Assembly (NCBI GenBank): GCA_029561465.1
Contig: JAKQIZ010000001.1
Coordinates: 1-37,092, forward strand
Reading direction: 5' to 3'
DNA from: Deltaproteobacteria bacterium
GTDB taxonomy: Bacteria > Desulfobacterota > Syntrophia > Syntrophales > UBA8958
Length of the DNA: 37,092 bases
Below are positions 9,305-17,592 of this stretch, piece by piece. Within the stretch, counting starts at the first letter, position 1. Each line of letters begins with the position of its first letter. Position numbers and translations under genes: made by a program. The notes beneath the pieces are model-generated. The model ran no database searches. It had not been told where the DNA came from and saw only the letters and a list, made by a program, of their open reading frames with translations.

Positions 9305-9372
9305 ACCTCGCCTCTCTCCAAAAGCAGTTATGCCTATCATACCGGGAGTTCCCTTGTCAAAGAAATGCGCCC

Positions 9373-10968
9373 TCAGTCGCCATCAGGAACGTCCCGGCCG
9401 TTTGATCCGGTCAGACCCCGGCAGGGCTCGGCGTCGGGCAAACGTTCATAGTCCGGCAACGGCGCGGCAATGGAAAATCGCTCTTTCCCGTCCGGAGCGA
9501 TCGCAGGAAAACCCAGATTTCGTTCGATCATACCGGCCAGTCTCCAGGTGTTCTCTCCTTCGCCGTGGACCACGAATACCTGTTTCGTCTTGGGGAAACG
9601 GGACAGCCAGGTGAGAATCCGACAGGCGTCGGCATGGTTGGAAAAGATGTCGAATCTCTTCACCCGCATCCGTATTTCCGTCTCCAGCCCTGATTGCGGC
9701 GCCCCGTTCCCCGGAATATGGAAAGGGGAAATGGCCACCCGCCGCCTCCCTGCCAGCAGCGCCTCCCCCAGGCTTCCCGGGGCCTGCCAGCCCACGATGG
9801 CCAGAAGGTTCCTGGGGTCGCCACCCATCCTCTTCAGGTGGCGCGGGGCGTTGCCGTGATCGAGCATGCCGCTGGAGGTTACGAAGATCGCGGCCTGGCG
9901 CTGTTCATGGGCCAGGAGGGCGGCGGCACCGTTCACCTTTTGTAATCCGGGAAATTGGAAGGGATCCCGACCGGCATCGAATTCCCGTTGTACCTCGGGA
10001 TGGAGATAATTTCGGTGCCGGCGGTAAGCGTCGGTTATCTTGCCGCCCAGAGAACTGTCGGCATATACCGGGGTGACGGCGGGGAACAAACCACGGCGCT
10101 GCCACCGCCCGATGGTGAACAGGACCTTCTGGGTCCGGTCCATGCTGAAGGCGGGAATCAGGACGCTCCCTCCGGCCGCAAGGGTCTCCCTTATCTCCCG
10201 GACAAAGAGTTCCTCCTGGCCTTCCGTATCACGCCGGCTGGTCCCATAAGTGGCCTCGATGACGATGAAATCAGCTTCAGTAATCATTTCCGGCTCCCTG
10301 AGAAGGGGGATGCTCCCATTCCCCATGTCGCCGGTAAAGACGATCTTACGCATTTTGCCTCCGGAACCCGTCCAGACCTCGATCATCGCCGAACCGAGGA
10401 TATGCCCCGCATCCCGGAGACGGATGGCTACATCCCCGGTAAGCTGGCGCCGGCAACCATAGGGAAGAGATTCATAGTTCCTCAACATCGTCTCTACGTC
10501 TTCAGGGCCATACATTAGCGCACCGCCGCCGGACTCATAGGTCAGCCCCGCCTTCAGGGTAAGCCCGGCCAGGGTTTTCGTGGCCGCTGTACCGACCACC
10601 CGACCCCGGAAACCCTGCCGGTAAAGTAAAGGTATGCGCCCGGCATGATCCGCGTGGGCATGGGTCAGCAGGACAAAGTCGATCGCGGCGGGATCGAAGG
10701 ACGGCGTGGTACTTTCACCGGCCTTGCCCCGTTCCATGGACAGACCGTAGTCGATGAGTATTTTTGATTTTCCCGTCTCCAGAAGGATGGCGCTGCCCCC
10801 CACGCTGCGGGCCGCGCCGAGAAACCTCAGGGTAACGTCCTCCGCAGCCCGGGCCGGGAGGGCGGAAAGCGTCATGAGAAGCAGGAAAAACAGTAAAAAA
10901 CATGCCCGCAAAGATCGTGTTGCGGCGCGGCGGTACCGCGACGGCGAAACAATTGATATCGAAAACAT
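9373..10968 (-). CDS. Exported beta-CASP metallo-beta-lactamase-fold hydrolase (CPSF/RNase J-like)
   Basis: A 531-residue metallo-beta-lactamase protein with an inserted beta-CASP domain, the class that usually contains RNA or DNA nucleases. Zn-ligand motifs are visible: HAHADH (residues 103-108), His189 in DAGHILGS and Asp214 in FTGDMGN. Beta-CASP motif A is IEATYG (Glu238). A motif-B-like region is VTSSGMLDHGNAPRHLK, and motif C is FSNHADA, followed by VFVVHGEGE. The oddity is the N-terminus: basic residues, a strong hydrophobic core (CFLLFFLLLMTLSAL) and an AxA-type cleavage site (ARA at 39-41), that is, a Sec signal peptide. Enzymes of this group are normally cytoplasmic. It heads the efflux operon. 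The ATG has no ribosome binding site and lies almost on top of a promoter (see 10974-11002). Substrate is unknown; a periplasmic nuclease or another phosphodiesterase is possible. Confidence 0.88.
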   Translation of the reverse strand: MFSISIVSPSRYRRAATRSLRACFLLFFLLLMTLSALPARAAEDVTLRFLGAARSVGGSAILLETGKSKILIDYGLSMERGKAGESTTPSFDPAAIDFVLLTHAHADHAGRIPLLYRQGFRGRVVGTAATKTLAGLTLKAGLTYESGGGALMYGPEDVETMLRNYESLPYGCRRQLTGDVAIRLRDAGHILGSAMIEVWTGSGGKMRKIVFTGDMGNGSIPLLREPEMITEADFIVIEATYGTSRRDTEGQEELFVREIRETLAAGGSVLIPAFSMDRTQKVLFTIGRWQRRGLFPAVTPVYADSSLGGKITDAYRRHRNYLHPEVQREFDAGRDPFQFPGLQKVNGAAALLAHEQRQAAIFVTSSGMLDHGNAPRHLKRMGGDPRNLLAIVGWQAPGSLGEALLAGRRRVAISPFHIPGNGAPQSGLETEIRMRVKRFDIFSNHADACRILTWLSRFPKTKQVFVVHGEGENTWRLAGMIERNLGFPAIAPDGKERFSIAAPLPDYERLPDAEPCRGLTGSNGRDVPDGD

Positions 10969-10973
10969 GGCTA

Positions 10974-11002
10974 ATTAAATCACAGCCGATTTCTCAATGC
11001 AA
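10974..11002 (-). promoter_or_regulatory. Sigma-70-like promoter for the beta-CASP/efflux operon
   Basis: Minus-strand TTGCAT (10997-11002), a 17-base spacer, then TTTAAT (10974-10979). The predicted transcript start falls at or within a base or two of the annotated ATG (10966-10968). Either the message is leaderless or the true start codon is further in. This is pattern matching only. Confidence 0.45.
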
Positions 11003-11110
11003 CCGTCCCTTTGCTCATACCATCCCTGCGGTACGGTCATATCTAAACGTTTTTCCATTTTATCGTCGTGGGCCAGAATATAGATCTATCATGTCCACAC
11101 TTCTTTTTTG

Positions 11111-11139
11111 TTGCATTACACGGCAAATATCATTATATT
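11111..11139 (+). promoter_or_regulatory. Sigma-70-like promoter of the dead L-serine dehydratase gene
   Basis: TTGCAT (11111-11116), a 17-base spacer and TATATT (11134-11139), about 65 bases before the pseudogene ATG at 11206. It lies in the 237-base gap between divergent genes and might also serve the gene at 11950. Confidence 0.45.
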
Positions 11140-11205
11140 GCAGCTTCTTTCAGATGTCATGATCAGGACAGTGGCATTGCATTCCCGTGGAGAGAAAAGG
11201 CCCTC

Positions 11206-11925
11206 ATGGCGGCTATCACCACATCCGTTTTCGAGCTTCTGAAGATCGGCCCCGGTCTGTCGAGTTCCCATACCAGTGGCGGGGCAGGGAGGAATCAGTC
11301 CGGTGTATGCCCAGATATCCATATGAAGACACTAGCCAATTGACGAAACTTCTCAAAAGGCGCCGTCTGGATCTCTTCTAAATCATGATGGCCAACGAAC
11401 GGGCTATAACCGGTCGTTCGGAAAAGAAAATCAACGACGGTCTGGACCGGGTCATCGCCGCCATGCAGCGGGGTCTGTCGACGGAGGGCTATCTTCCAGG
11501 ACCGATCCGCCTTCACCGCAAGGCCCCGCTCAATTACCAGCGAGCTCGGGGTATGTCCCGGAACGCGGAGCACCTCCTTGTTTATCTGTGCTCCTATACC
11601 TTTGCCGCCGCGGAAGAGAACGCCGCCGGACATAGGGTGGTCACCACCCCCACTTGCGGCACCGCCGGGGTAATCCCCGCCCTGATCGTTCTCCTGCGAC
11701 GCCACGGGATGATTCCCTGAGATCCTGTCCTGGGCTATGTGCAGATCCACTGCATCGAACGAAACGCCATGGGGGCCATCAAAGCCTACACATAATATAT
11801 CATCGCCCGTGAGTGCGTGCCGGAATGGCACCTAGTCAGCCTGGACAAGGCGATTGCGGCCACGAACTTGAGGGGACGCGACATGCCCTTACAGTGCCAG
11901 GAGACATCGCAGTTGGTGTACTGGC
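11206..11925 (+). pseudogene. sdaA: L-serine dehydratase (L-serine ammonia-lyase) pseudogene
   Basis: The intact enzyme is a ~400-450 residue Fe-S protein that turns L-serine into pyruvate and ammonia. Here pieces appear in order but in several frames. The first is MAAITTSVFELLKIGPGLSS then SHT (the FKIGPGPSSSHT start motif), ending at a TGA at 11341. Next is YPYEDTSQLTKLLKRRRLDLF, a stop, and IMMANERAITGRSEKKIND. Then comes EENAAGHRVVTTPTCGTAGV IPALI (the substrate-loop motif), then a stop. DPVLGYVQIHCIERNAMGAI KAYT and, in a further piece, SLDKAIAATNLRGRDM and QETS complete it. About 150 residues are missing after the first piece, and about 90 around the GCQGEVGVACS cysteine region. The ribosome binding site (GGAGAG) and a promoter survive. 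At least three stops and frameshifts plus two deletions make an active enzyme impossible. Confidence 0.88.
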
Positions 11926-11949
11926 CCGAGGGCGCGGAAAGGAACAGCA

Positions 11950-12543
11950 ATGGCAAACCGCCTCCCTGCCCCAGGGATTAGCGACACCCGCCTTATCATT
12001 ATCGCCGCCCTCATAGGCGCCGGACTCCTGTGGATCGGCTTCTTTATTTCCGCCGTTCCCGCCGGGTCTGCTCAGCACCAGATTGGGCATAAGGCCCCGC
12101 CCTTCCTGGTGAGTTCCGGAGACGACCAGACATTGACGGTGGAAGATCTAACCGGAAAAATTGTGTTGCTTTTTTATGAAAGCCGGGAGGCGGCAGAAAA
12201 GAATCGTTCCCTCAAGAATCTCCTCAACGCCTTTTACCGGGAACAGGCGCCGAGGCTGCGGCAAAACATCTGTCGGGTAGCCGTAATCAACTGCACCGCC
12301 GCGGTATGGCCACTGCAAGGGATATGGAAGCGGGAACTCCGGAAAAATTCGCGCCAGGAGGGGTTGACCATATATGGCGACTGGGACGGACGGATGCTTT
12401 CCGCCTACGGCATGAAAGGAGGCGATTCAAATCTTTTGATTATCGACAAAAAGGGGGTCATTCGCTTCTTCCGTTCCGGCGCCATCCCTCCGGACGTAAT
12501 TAAAGAAATCCAGGAGCTCCTCTACGCTATCGGCAGAGAATGA
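11950..12543 (+). CDS. Membrane-anchored redoxin-fold protein, YtfJ-like, lacking the CXXC pair
   Basis: A 197-residue protein with a single hydrophobic segment at about residues 14-37 (LIIIAALIGAGLLWIGFFIS), probably a signal anchor, followed by a thioredoxin-like domain. The domain opens with IGHKAPPFLVSS, has a central strand DLTGKIVLLFYES where redoxins carry WCXXC, and closes with DSNLLIIDKKGVIRFFRSGA IPPDVIKEIQELL. This last part closely resembles the end of YtfJ proteins. There is no CXXC pair, so a disulfide redox role is unlikely. The start is only ~25 bases after the serine dehydratase wreck. Function unknown; assignment to the redoxin fold is from pattern and not from a search. Confidence 0.7.
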   Translation: MANRLPAPGISDTRLIIIAALIGAGLLWIGFFISAVPAGSAQHQIGHKAPPFLVSSGDDQTLTVEDLTGKIVLLFYESREAAEKNRSLKNLLNAFYREQAPRLRQNICRVAVINCTAAVWPLQGIWKRELRKNSRQEGLTIYGDWDGRMLSAYGMKGGDSNLLIIDKKGVIRFFRSGAIPPDVIKEIQELLYAIGRE

Positions 12544-12885
12544 AGCCGCCGTCCTTCTCGTTGAGAGCTTTGCGTAACCGTGGAAAAAATGATCGCTATC
12601 CCCGGATCACCATCCTTGACCCGGCCGGGAAGTTGCTCCTCGAATTCCTCCTGCGAAGCCAACATCTTCATCTTCCAGGTACCAAGATGCGCCGTCTCGC
12701 GACCTTTTTCCTTTTTCCTTCTTCAGGGCGATCTCGGCGTAAGCGCCGACGCCGTTGCACTCACAGTAACAGGTCAGATAAGGCCAGACGATCCGAACCC
12801 GGAGGCGATAACAATCCTCGCAAAATCCCATCATCGCCGCCAGATCCGGGCAAACCAAAGACAATTTCTCATCCCCGGCCGGCAT
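12522..12885 (-). pseudogene. Small Cys-rich gene of unknown function, probably frameshifted
   Basis: On the minus strand an ATG (12883-12885) follows a strong ribosome binding site (GGAGGAGAAG). The first frame gives MPAGDEKLSLVCPDLAAMMG, then FCEDCYRLRVRIVW and CYCECNGVGAYAEIALKKEK, with Cys at 12, 22, 25, 39 and 41. It stops at 12607 after a run of Arg/Gly/Ser that looks out of frame. The next frame over the same 3' region reads ETAHLGTWKMKMLASQEEFE then EQLPGRVKDGDPG and stays open to a TAG at 12522. The switch can be made at the A-rich run GAAAAAGGAAAAAGG near 12700-12715. So either a one-base frameshift has broken a ~115-residue gene, or slippage joins the frames. I do not recognise the family. 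It overlaps the 3' end of the 11950 gene on the other strand by 22 bases. Confidence 0.4.
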
Positions 12886-12984
12886 CTTCTCCTCCGGTAA
12901 TCGCGACCGCTCGGGTGTTAATTACTTTTGTTCTTTTGTCAGACGCGGCGCTTATTGTTCTCAATGTTTTATCAGCCGGGGCGC

Positions 12985-13299
12985 TCATCGTTTTCGCTGC
13001 TTCATCAGGATATTGGCCCCCACCACAATGATCAGCACGGGGAGCAGATACTTGCCGAGGGCGTAAACCTGGACGCCAAATATCTCCGTAAGGAGAAAGA
13101 TGACACCTACGACCAGTATGATCCAACCGCCCAGATCCTTAACGTTCTGGATCAAGGTGCCCACGGCGATGGCGATGAGCAGTACCGGCCAGCTCGCATT
13201 GAAGGACCAGATGCCCGTCTTGCCCAGGATGATGAGGACGCCCAGGGTAATCAGAATCAGGCCGCCGGTTATGGCGTGCATTGTCCCTTTTCTTTCCAT
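12985..13299 (-). CDS. Small membrane protein with LiaI/LiaF-type transmembrane region (DUF5668-like)
   Basis: From the Met at 13299 (GGGGGA upstream) the protein is 104 residues and almost all membrane: ITGGLILITLGVLIILG, then SWPVLLIAIAVGTLI, GGWIILVVGVIFLLTEIFGV and KYLLPVLIIVVGANILM, ending in KQRKR. The GGLILITLGVLIIL...W...WPVLLI pattern is that of the LiaI/LiaF/DUF5668 membrane module found in envelope-stress proteins. A longer frame to 13440 overlaps the slipin gene and was not used. It is 58 bases downstream of slipin and is the last gene of the coaBC-led operon. Role in membrane homeostasis is inferred from family and neighbours. Confidence 0.7.
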   Translation of the reverse strand: MERKGTMHAITGGLILITLGVLIILGKTGIWSFNASWPVLLIAIAVGTLIQNVKDLGGWIILVVGVIFLLTEIFGVQVYALGKYLLPVLIIVVGANILMKQRKR

Positions 13300-13357
13300 T
13301 GACCATTCCCCCATGCTTCTGGTCAGAAACCTTCCGGTTGTCGGTTTCTTTAAAGGA

Positions 13358-14107
13358 TCACTTATTGCCCTTCCCCAGGAAGTGGCTGAACATATCGATG
13401 GGGATGGGGAACAACGTGGTGGAGTTGTTCTCCGAGGCAATCTGGTTCAGGGTTTGTAGATAGCGCAACTGCAGTGTAATTGGCTCCCGCGCCATAACGG
13501 ATGCCGCCTCCATGAGCTTTTCCGCCGCCTGAAATTCTCCTTCCGCCGCAATGACTTTGGCCCGTCGTTCCCGTTCCGCCTCGGCCTGTTTGGCCATGGC
13601 CCGCTTCATCTCTTCCGGCAGATCGATGTGCTTCACCTCCACCAGGGTCACCTTGATGCCCCAGGGATCGGTGCTCCGGTCCAGGATCTCCTGAAGATGG
13701 AGGTTGATCTTCTCCCGTTCCGACAGGATCTCGTCCAACTCCACCTGGCCGCAGACGCTCCGGAGGGTGGTCTGGGCAAGTTGGGACGTGGCATAGAGGA
13801 AGTTCTCCACCTCCGTTACCGCCGAATTGGCGTCCATAACCCGGAAATAAACCACGGCGTTGACCTTGATGGAAACGTTGTCCCGGGTGATGACATCCTG
13901 GGCAGGAACGTCCATGGTGATGATCCGCATATCCACCTTGACCATCTTGTCGATCACCGGGATGAGGATGATCAGGCCGGGGCCTTTCATATCGATGATC
14001 CTTCCCAGCCGGAAGATGACGGCCCGTTCGTACTCGTTCATGATCCGGATGGCCGAGGCCAAAAACATGATGATGAGAAAAACGATGATGGTAATCGTGT
14101 ATGTCAT
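13358..14107 (-). CDS. Slipin / SPFH (band 7, stomatin-like) membrane protein
   Basis: A 249-residue bacterial stomatin homologue. Residues 4-21 form one membrane segment ([18 protein letters not shown]). The SPFH domain follows at once with the hallmark [14 protein letters not shown] and [15 protein letters not shown], then [26 protein letters not shown] (given here as the typical slipin strand set) and [29 protein letters not shown] leading into a coiled-coil. Slipins oligomerise at the membrane and are cleaved by the NfeD-type protease encoded next door: the C-terminus here, [14 protein letters not shown], is the hydrophobic tail region known as the target in the archaeal pair. It is 17 bases downstream of the nfeD gene. 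Confidence 0.95.
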   Translation of the reverse strand: MTYTITIIVFLIIMFLASAIRIMNEYERAVIFRLGRIIDMKGPGLIILIPVIDKMVKVDMRIITMDVPAQDVITRDNVSIKVNAVVYFRVMDANSAVTEVENFLYATSQLAQTTLRSVCGQVELDEILSEREKINLHLQEILDRSTDPWGIKVTLVEVKHIDLPEEMKRAMAKQAEAERERRAKVIAAEGEFQAAEKLMEAASVMAREPITLQLRYLQTLNQIASENNSTTLFPIPIDMFSHFLGKGNK

Positions 14108-14124
14108 GCTGCTTCCCTCCTTAT

Positions 14125-15444
14125 CTATCTTTCCGTGGTTGCCGTCACCTTTATCCGCAAGCCCTCGATCTTGACCACTTTGACCTTCATCCCCTGCTTA
14201 AGTGGTTCGTCGCTGTAAGCCGCCCAGTATTCCCCTTTGACCATTACCTTACCCTCGCCATCGATGTCGGTTACCGTCTTGCCTTCCGCGCCGATCATCC
14301 CCTCCTTGCCTGTAAGTTTTTTCCGAACCTGGGCCTTGACCACCAGATAGATCACCCCGGCAAAAAAGAGGGAAATCACGGTCAAAGTAGGGATCATCAC
14401 CTCCAGGGACACCCGCAGGGCCGGATCCGGGGAGTCGAAAAGCATCAGGGAACCCACGGCGAGGGAGATGATGCCCCCGACAGTCAGGATCCCATGACTT
14501 ACTACCTTGATCTCGGCTATGAACAGCACGATCCCGAATAGGACGAGCAGGACCGCGGCATAATTCACCGGCAGGGTCTGCATGGCGAAAAACGCGAGGA
14601 TCAGGGATATTCCTCCCACCACGCCGGGGAGGATTGCCCCGGGGTGGGAGAATTCGAAGTAGAGCCCCGCCAGCCCCAGCAGGAAAAGGATATAGGCGAT
14701 ATTGGGATCGCTCAGGGTGGTAAGGATCCGCTGCCGGTGCCCCATCTTTTTCTCCGTCAGGGTCGCTCCCGCCGTTTTCAAGACTCTTTTTTCGGTGCCT
14801 ACGATCACCTGCCTTCCCTCCGCCTGGGCGAGGAGATGGCGGATATCAGTGGCGACATAATCGATGACGTTGTTTTTCAGCGCCTCTTCCGCCGTGATGG
14901 ACTCACTCTTGCGTACCGCCTTTTCCACCCAGTCCTCGTTTTTCCCCCGGATCTTGGCGATGCTGCGGACATAGGCGGCGGCGTCATTGGCCACCTTTTC
15001 CATCATGGTCTTGTCGCCCGTTCCCCCTCCCAGACCCACGGGGTGTGCAGCGCCGATGTTCGTTCCCGGGGCCATGGCCGCCACGTGGGCAGCCACGGTG
15101 ATGATAACACCGGCGGAAGCGGCGCGGGCGCCGGAGGGATATACATAGACCAGAACCGGCACCGGGGCGTTGAGGATTCCCTTGGCAATATCCCGCATGG
15201 AAAGATCGAGCCCCCCCGGGGTATCGAGAAGAATGATCAGGCCGTCCGCCCCTTCCTTGCCGGCGGAGGCGATATGCTGGAGGATGAATTCCGCCACCGG
15301 GGGCGTGATGGGACCGCTCACGGCAATCTGATGAAAGGTGGGGGTCCGCTCCGCGGCCGGGACATTCGTAACGGAAACAAGCAGGGGCAGGAGCAGGAGC
15401 AGCGCCGCCGTCAAACCGGCGCGGAAATAGCGTTTCTGAAACAT
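14125..15444 (-). CDS. NfeD-family membrane serine protease (ClpP-class)
   Basis: A 439-residue long-form NfeD (1510-N type). The start at 15444 is set by a strong AAGGAGG ribosome binding site eight bases upstream. A signal peptide or first TM ([20 protein letters not shown]) leads to a ClpP/SppA-like protease domain with [15 protein letters not shown], the nucleophile region [19 protein letters not shown], and the lysine-bearing segment [19 protein letters not shown]. Four or five membrane helices follow (for example [20 protein letters not shown] and [20 protein letters not shown]), and the C-terminus is the OB-fold NfeD domain ([20 protein letters not shown]). It sits directly before slipin, its usual partner. 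Expected role: membrane quality control, cleaving the hydrophobic C-terminus of stomatin. Confidence 0.95.
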   Translation of the reverse strand: MFQKRYFRAGLTAALLLLLPLLVSVTNVPAAERTPTFHQIAVSGPITPPVAEFILQHIASAGKEGADGLIILLDTPGGLDLSMRDIAKGILNAPVPVLVYVYPSGARAASAGVIITVAAHVAAMAPGTNIGAAHPVGLGGGTGDKTMMEKVANDAAAYVRSIAKIRGKNEDWVEKAVRKSESITAEEALKNNVIDYVATDIRHLLAQAEGRQVIVGTEKRVLKTAGATLTEKKMGHRQRILTTLSDPNIAYILFLLGLAGLYFEFSHPGAILPGVVGGISLILAFFAMQTLPVNYAAVLLVLFGIVLFIAEIKVVSHGILTVGGIISLAVGSLMLFDSPDPALRVSLEVMIPTLTVISLFFAGVIYLVVKAQVRKKLTGKEGMIGAEGKTVTDIDGEGKVMVKGEYWAAYSDEPLKQGMKVKVVKIEGLRIKVTATTER

Positions 15445-15445
15445 T

Positions 15446-16306
15446 TCAACCTCCTTTGCCGGTCCCGGCATCGAGGAGCCGCATAATCTGCTGGACGTCT
15501 TCCCACACCTGGCGCTTCTGGGCGGGATTCCGCAACAGATAGGCCGGGTGATAGGTCGGCATCAGGGGAATGTCGTGATAGCTATGCCAGCGTCCCCGGA
15601 GAATGGAGATGGGTGCTCCGGTCTTCAGGAGCGTCTGGGCGGCTATAGTCCCCAGGGCGCAGATCGCCCGGGGCCTGATGGCCTCCAGTTGCCGGAGCAG
15701 AAACGGTTCGCAGGCGGCGATCTCCGCGAGGGCGGGATTGCGGTTTCCCGGCGGCCGGCATTTGAGGATATTGCAGATGTAAACCTCCGAACGCTTCATC
15801 TTCATGGCCTCGATAATCCTCGTAAGGAGCTGACCCGCCCGGCCTACGAACGGCCTCCCCTGTGCGTCTTCATCGGCCCCGGGCGCTTCACCGACAAATG
15901 CCAGGGCCGCCCGGGAGTTGCCCTCTCCGAAGACGACGTTCCTTCGCCCAAGATGGAGCCGACACCGCCGGCAGTCTCCCAGTTCCTCGCGCAACGCCTT
16001 CAGATCCAGGGGAACATTCGGAGACGCCAAGGGGGTAGTAATCCGCTCCGGTTCCGCCGCCCCCATTAGCTCCGGGCAAGGCGCCCCGGTTGCCCGTAGC
16101 GGCACCGTCTCCACGGGGACGGCTGATGGGGATGCCGCCACAAATATTTCTCCGGACGCGGGGAGCAGCGCTTTATCGATCGCCATTACGCCGTCTCCAC
16201 CGATACGGAATGAGATTGTATTCCGGCCGGCGGACGCTTCCGCCTCTACATGGGCCCGCAGCGCCCCGATCAACAGGAGGAGTTCTTCTTTACCTCGATC
16301 CGGCAT
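15446..16306 (-). CDS. Uracil-DNA glycosylase, family 4 (Fe-S, UdgA-like)
   Basis: A 286-residue DNA repair enzyme that excises uracil from DNA. The catalytic domain occupies residues ~100-280: motif GEAPGADEDAQGRPFVGRAG (139-158), NILKCRPPGNRNP, and the late motif MPTYHPAYLLRN. The four [4Fe-4S] ligands expected for family 4 are visible as Cys112, Cys115, Cys183 and Cys199. The first ~95 residues are a low-complexity Ala/Pro/Glu-rich extension (family-4 enzymes are often ~200 residues), as seen in many deltaproteobacterial homologues. The gene overlaps the end of coaBC by 17 bases and ends one base before nfeD, so it is tightly inside the operon. Confidence 0.95.
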   Translation of the reverse strand: MPDRGKEELLLLIGALRAHVEAEASAGRNTISFRIGGDGVMAIDKALLPASGEIFVAASPSAVPVETVPLRATGAPCPELMGAAEPERITTPLASPNVPLDLKALREELGDCRRCRLHLGRRNVVFGEGNSRAALAFVGEAPGADEDAQGRPFVGRAGQLLTRIIEAMKMKRSEVYICNILKCRPPGNRNPALAEIAACEPFLLRQLEAIRPRAICALGTIAAQTLLKTGAPISILRGRWHSYHDIPLMPTYHPAYLLRNPAQKRQVWEDVQQIMRLLDAGTGKGG

Positions 16307-17489
16307 AGATAAGCGCCTTGACGCGATCCAGTATCCGGGCCGCGATGTCTAGCTTGTCCATGAGGGGGACCGTTTCGACCCCGCCCTGGAGATCGAGAAT
16401 CTTGATGATGTTGGTGTCGGATTGGAAACCCGCTCCGTCCTGGTGAAGATCGTTGGCCACGATCAGATCCATATTCTTGGCGAAGAGTTTTGCCTTTGCG
16501 TTGGCTAGGAGATTTTCCGATTCCATGGCAAAACCCACGACTACGCGCTTTCCTTTTTTTGCTCCGATTTCGGCGATGATATCGGGATTTTTTTCCAGAT
16601 CAATATTCAAGGGACCACGTTTCTTTTTTATTTTGTTGCCGGCGCGCACGGCCGGACGATAATCGGCGACAGCCGCCGCCTTGATGACCACCGTGACGGT
16701 TTCGAGGCGGCTCATGACGGCGCCGCGCATCTCCACGGCGCTCTCCACGGGGATGAAATCGACCCCATAGGGGATGGGCAGGACCGTGGGACCGCTGACG
16801 AGGATCACCTCCGCCCCGCGCCGTCGGGCCATGGTCGCCAGGGCATAGCCCATCTTTCCCGATGAATAGTTGGTAATGAAGCGGACGGGATCGAATGGCT
16901 CCCGGGTGGGACCGGCGGTGACGAGAATCTTTTCCCCAGCCAGATCCTTATCCGTCCAAGCTGTCTCGATAGCCTCGACAATCGCTTCCAGTTCGGCCAG
17001 TCTTCCGATCCCGGCGGTCTTGCAGGCCAGTTCGCCACGATCTGGCGCCACGATATGAACACCTCGGTTCTGAAGAATCCTGATATTGTTCTGTACAGCC
17101 GGATGGGTGTACATGTTGTCGTTCATGGCCGGGCAGACAAGCACTGGCGCCCGGGCAGCCAGGAGGACCGTGGAAAGCAAATCGTCGGCGATGCCCGCCG
17201 CCATCTTCCCGATGATATTGGCGGTGGCCGGCGCTACTACGATCACATCCCCATAAGCCGCCAAAGAGATATGGTTCAGATCGTAATGCTCCTGGGAGAA
17301 TAGATCGCTGAAGGCAGGATGGCCCGTAAGGGTTTGAAAGGTCAGCGGCGTGATGAATTCCTTGGCATTTTCCGTCATCACCACCATGACGGAAATATCC
17401 TTTTTCACCAGCAATCTTGCCAGTTCAGCCGCCTTGTACGCGGCGATGCCTCCGGTGACGCCGAGGACCGCCTTTTTCCCAGCCGCCAT
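16290..17489 (-). CDS. coaBC: Bifunctional phosphopantothenoylcysteine decarboxylase / phosphopantothenate-cysteine ligase
   Basis: A 399-residue coenzyme A biosynthesis enzyme. The N-terminal half is the flavoprotein decarboxylase CoaC: VLGVTGGIAAYKAAELARLL, the catalytic His in NHISLA, the substrate motif PAMNDNMY, and the Cys in ELACKTAGIGRL. The C-terminal half is the CTP-dependent ligase CoaB: VTAGPTREPFDPVRFITNYS SGKMGYALA, AAVADYRP and the KIKKKRGP lysine motif followed by the NPDI segment. The start at 17489 was chosen because GGGAGGG lies upstream and the sigma-70 promoter at 17529-17557 lies inside the longer frame that would start at 17585. First gene of the five-gene minus-strand operon. 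Confidence 0.97.
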   Translation of the reverse strand: MAAGKKAVLGVTGGIAAYKAAELARLLVKKDISVMVVMTENAKEFITPLTFQTLTGHPAFSDLFSQEHYDLNHISLAAYGDVIVVAPATANIIGKMAAGIADDLLSTVLLAARAPVLVCPAMNDNMYTHPAVQNNIRILQNRGVHIVAPDRGELACKTAGIGRLAELEAIVEAIETAWTDKDLAGEKILVTAGPTREPFDPVRFITNYSSGKMGYALATMARRRGAEVILVSGPTVLPIPYGVDFIPVESAVEMRGAVMSRLETVTVVIKAAAVADYRPAVRAGNKIKKKRGPLNIDLEKNPDIIAEIGAKKGKRVVVGFAMESENLLANAKAKLFAKNMDLIVANDLHQDGAGFQSDTNIIKILDLQGGVETVPLMDKLDIAARILDRVKALIYAGSR

Positions 17490-17528
17490 TTTTTCTGTCC
17501 CTCCCGATTGGCCACTCATTTTGCGGCA

Positions 17529-17557
17529 ACTATAGCAATAATGAACGCCAAGATCAA
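17529..17557 (-). promoter_or_regulatory. Sigma-70 promoter of the coaBC operon
   Basis: Minus-strand TTGATC (17552-17557), a 17-base spacer and TATAGT (17529-17534). A start about seven bases downstream leaves a leader of roughly 30 bases before the ATG at 17489. Confidence 0.65.
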
Positions 17558-17592
17558 GGCAAGTAATGCACCGTTTGCGCTTCATCTATGAC

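Noticed and set aside
13300-13440. Longer start for the small membrane protein
   Set aside because: It overlaps the slipin gene, reads [14 protein letters not shown]-type shadow sequence, and a better start with GGGGGA exists at 13299.
17490-17585. N-terminal extension of CoaBC with a CXXC...CXXC pattern (CITCLDLGVHYCYSC)
   Set aside because: The coaBC promoter lies inside it and there is no ribosome binding site before 17585; the Cys pattern is taken as chance.
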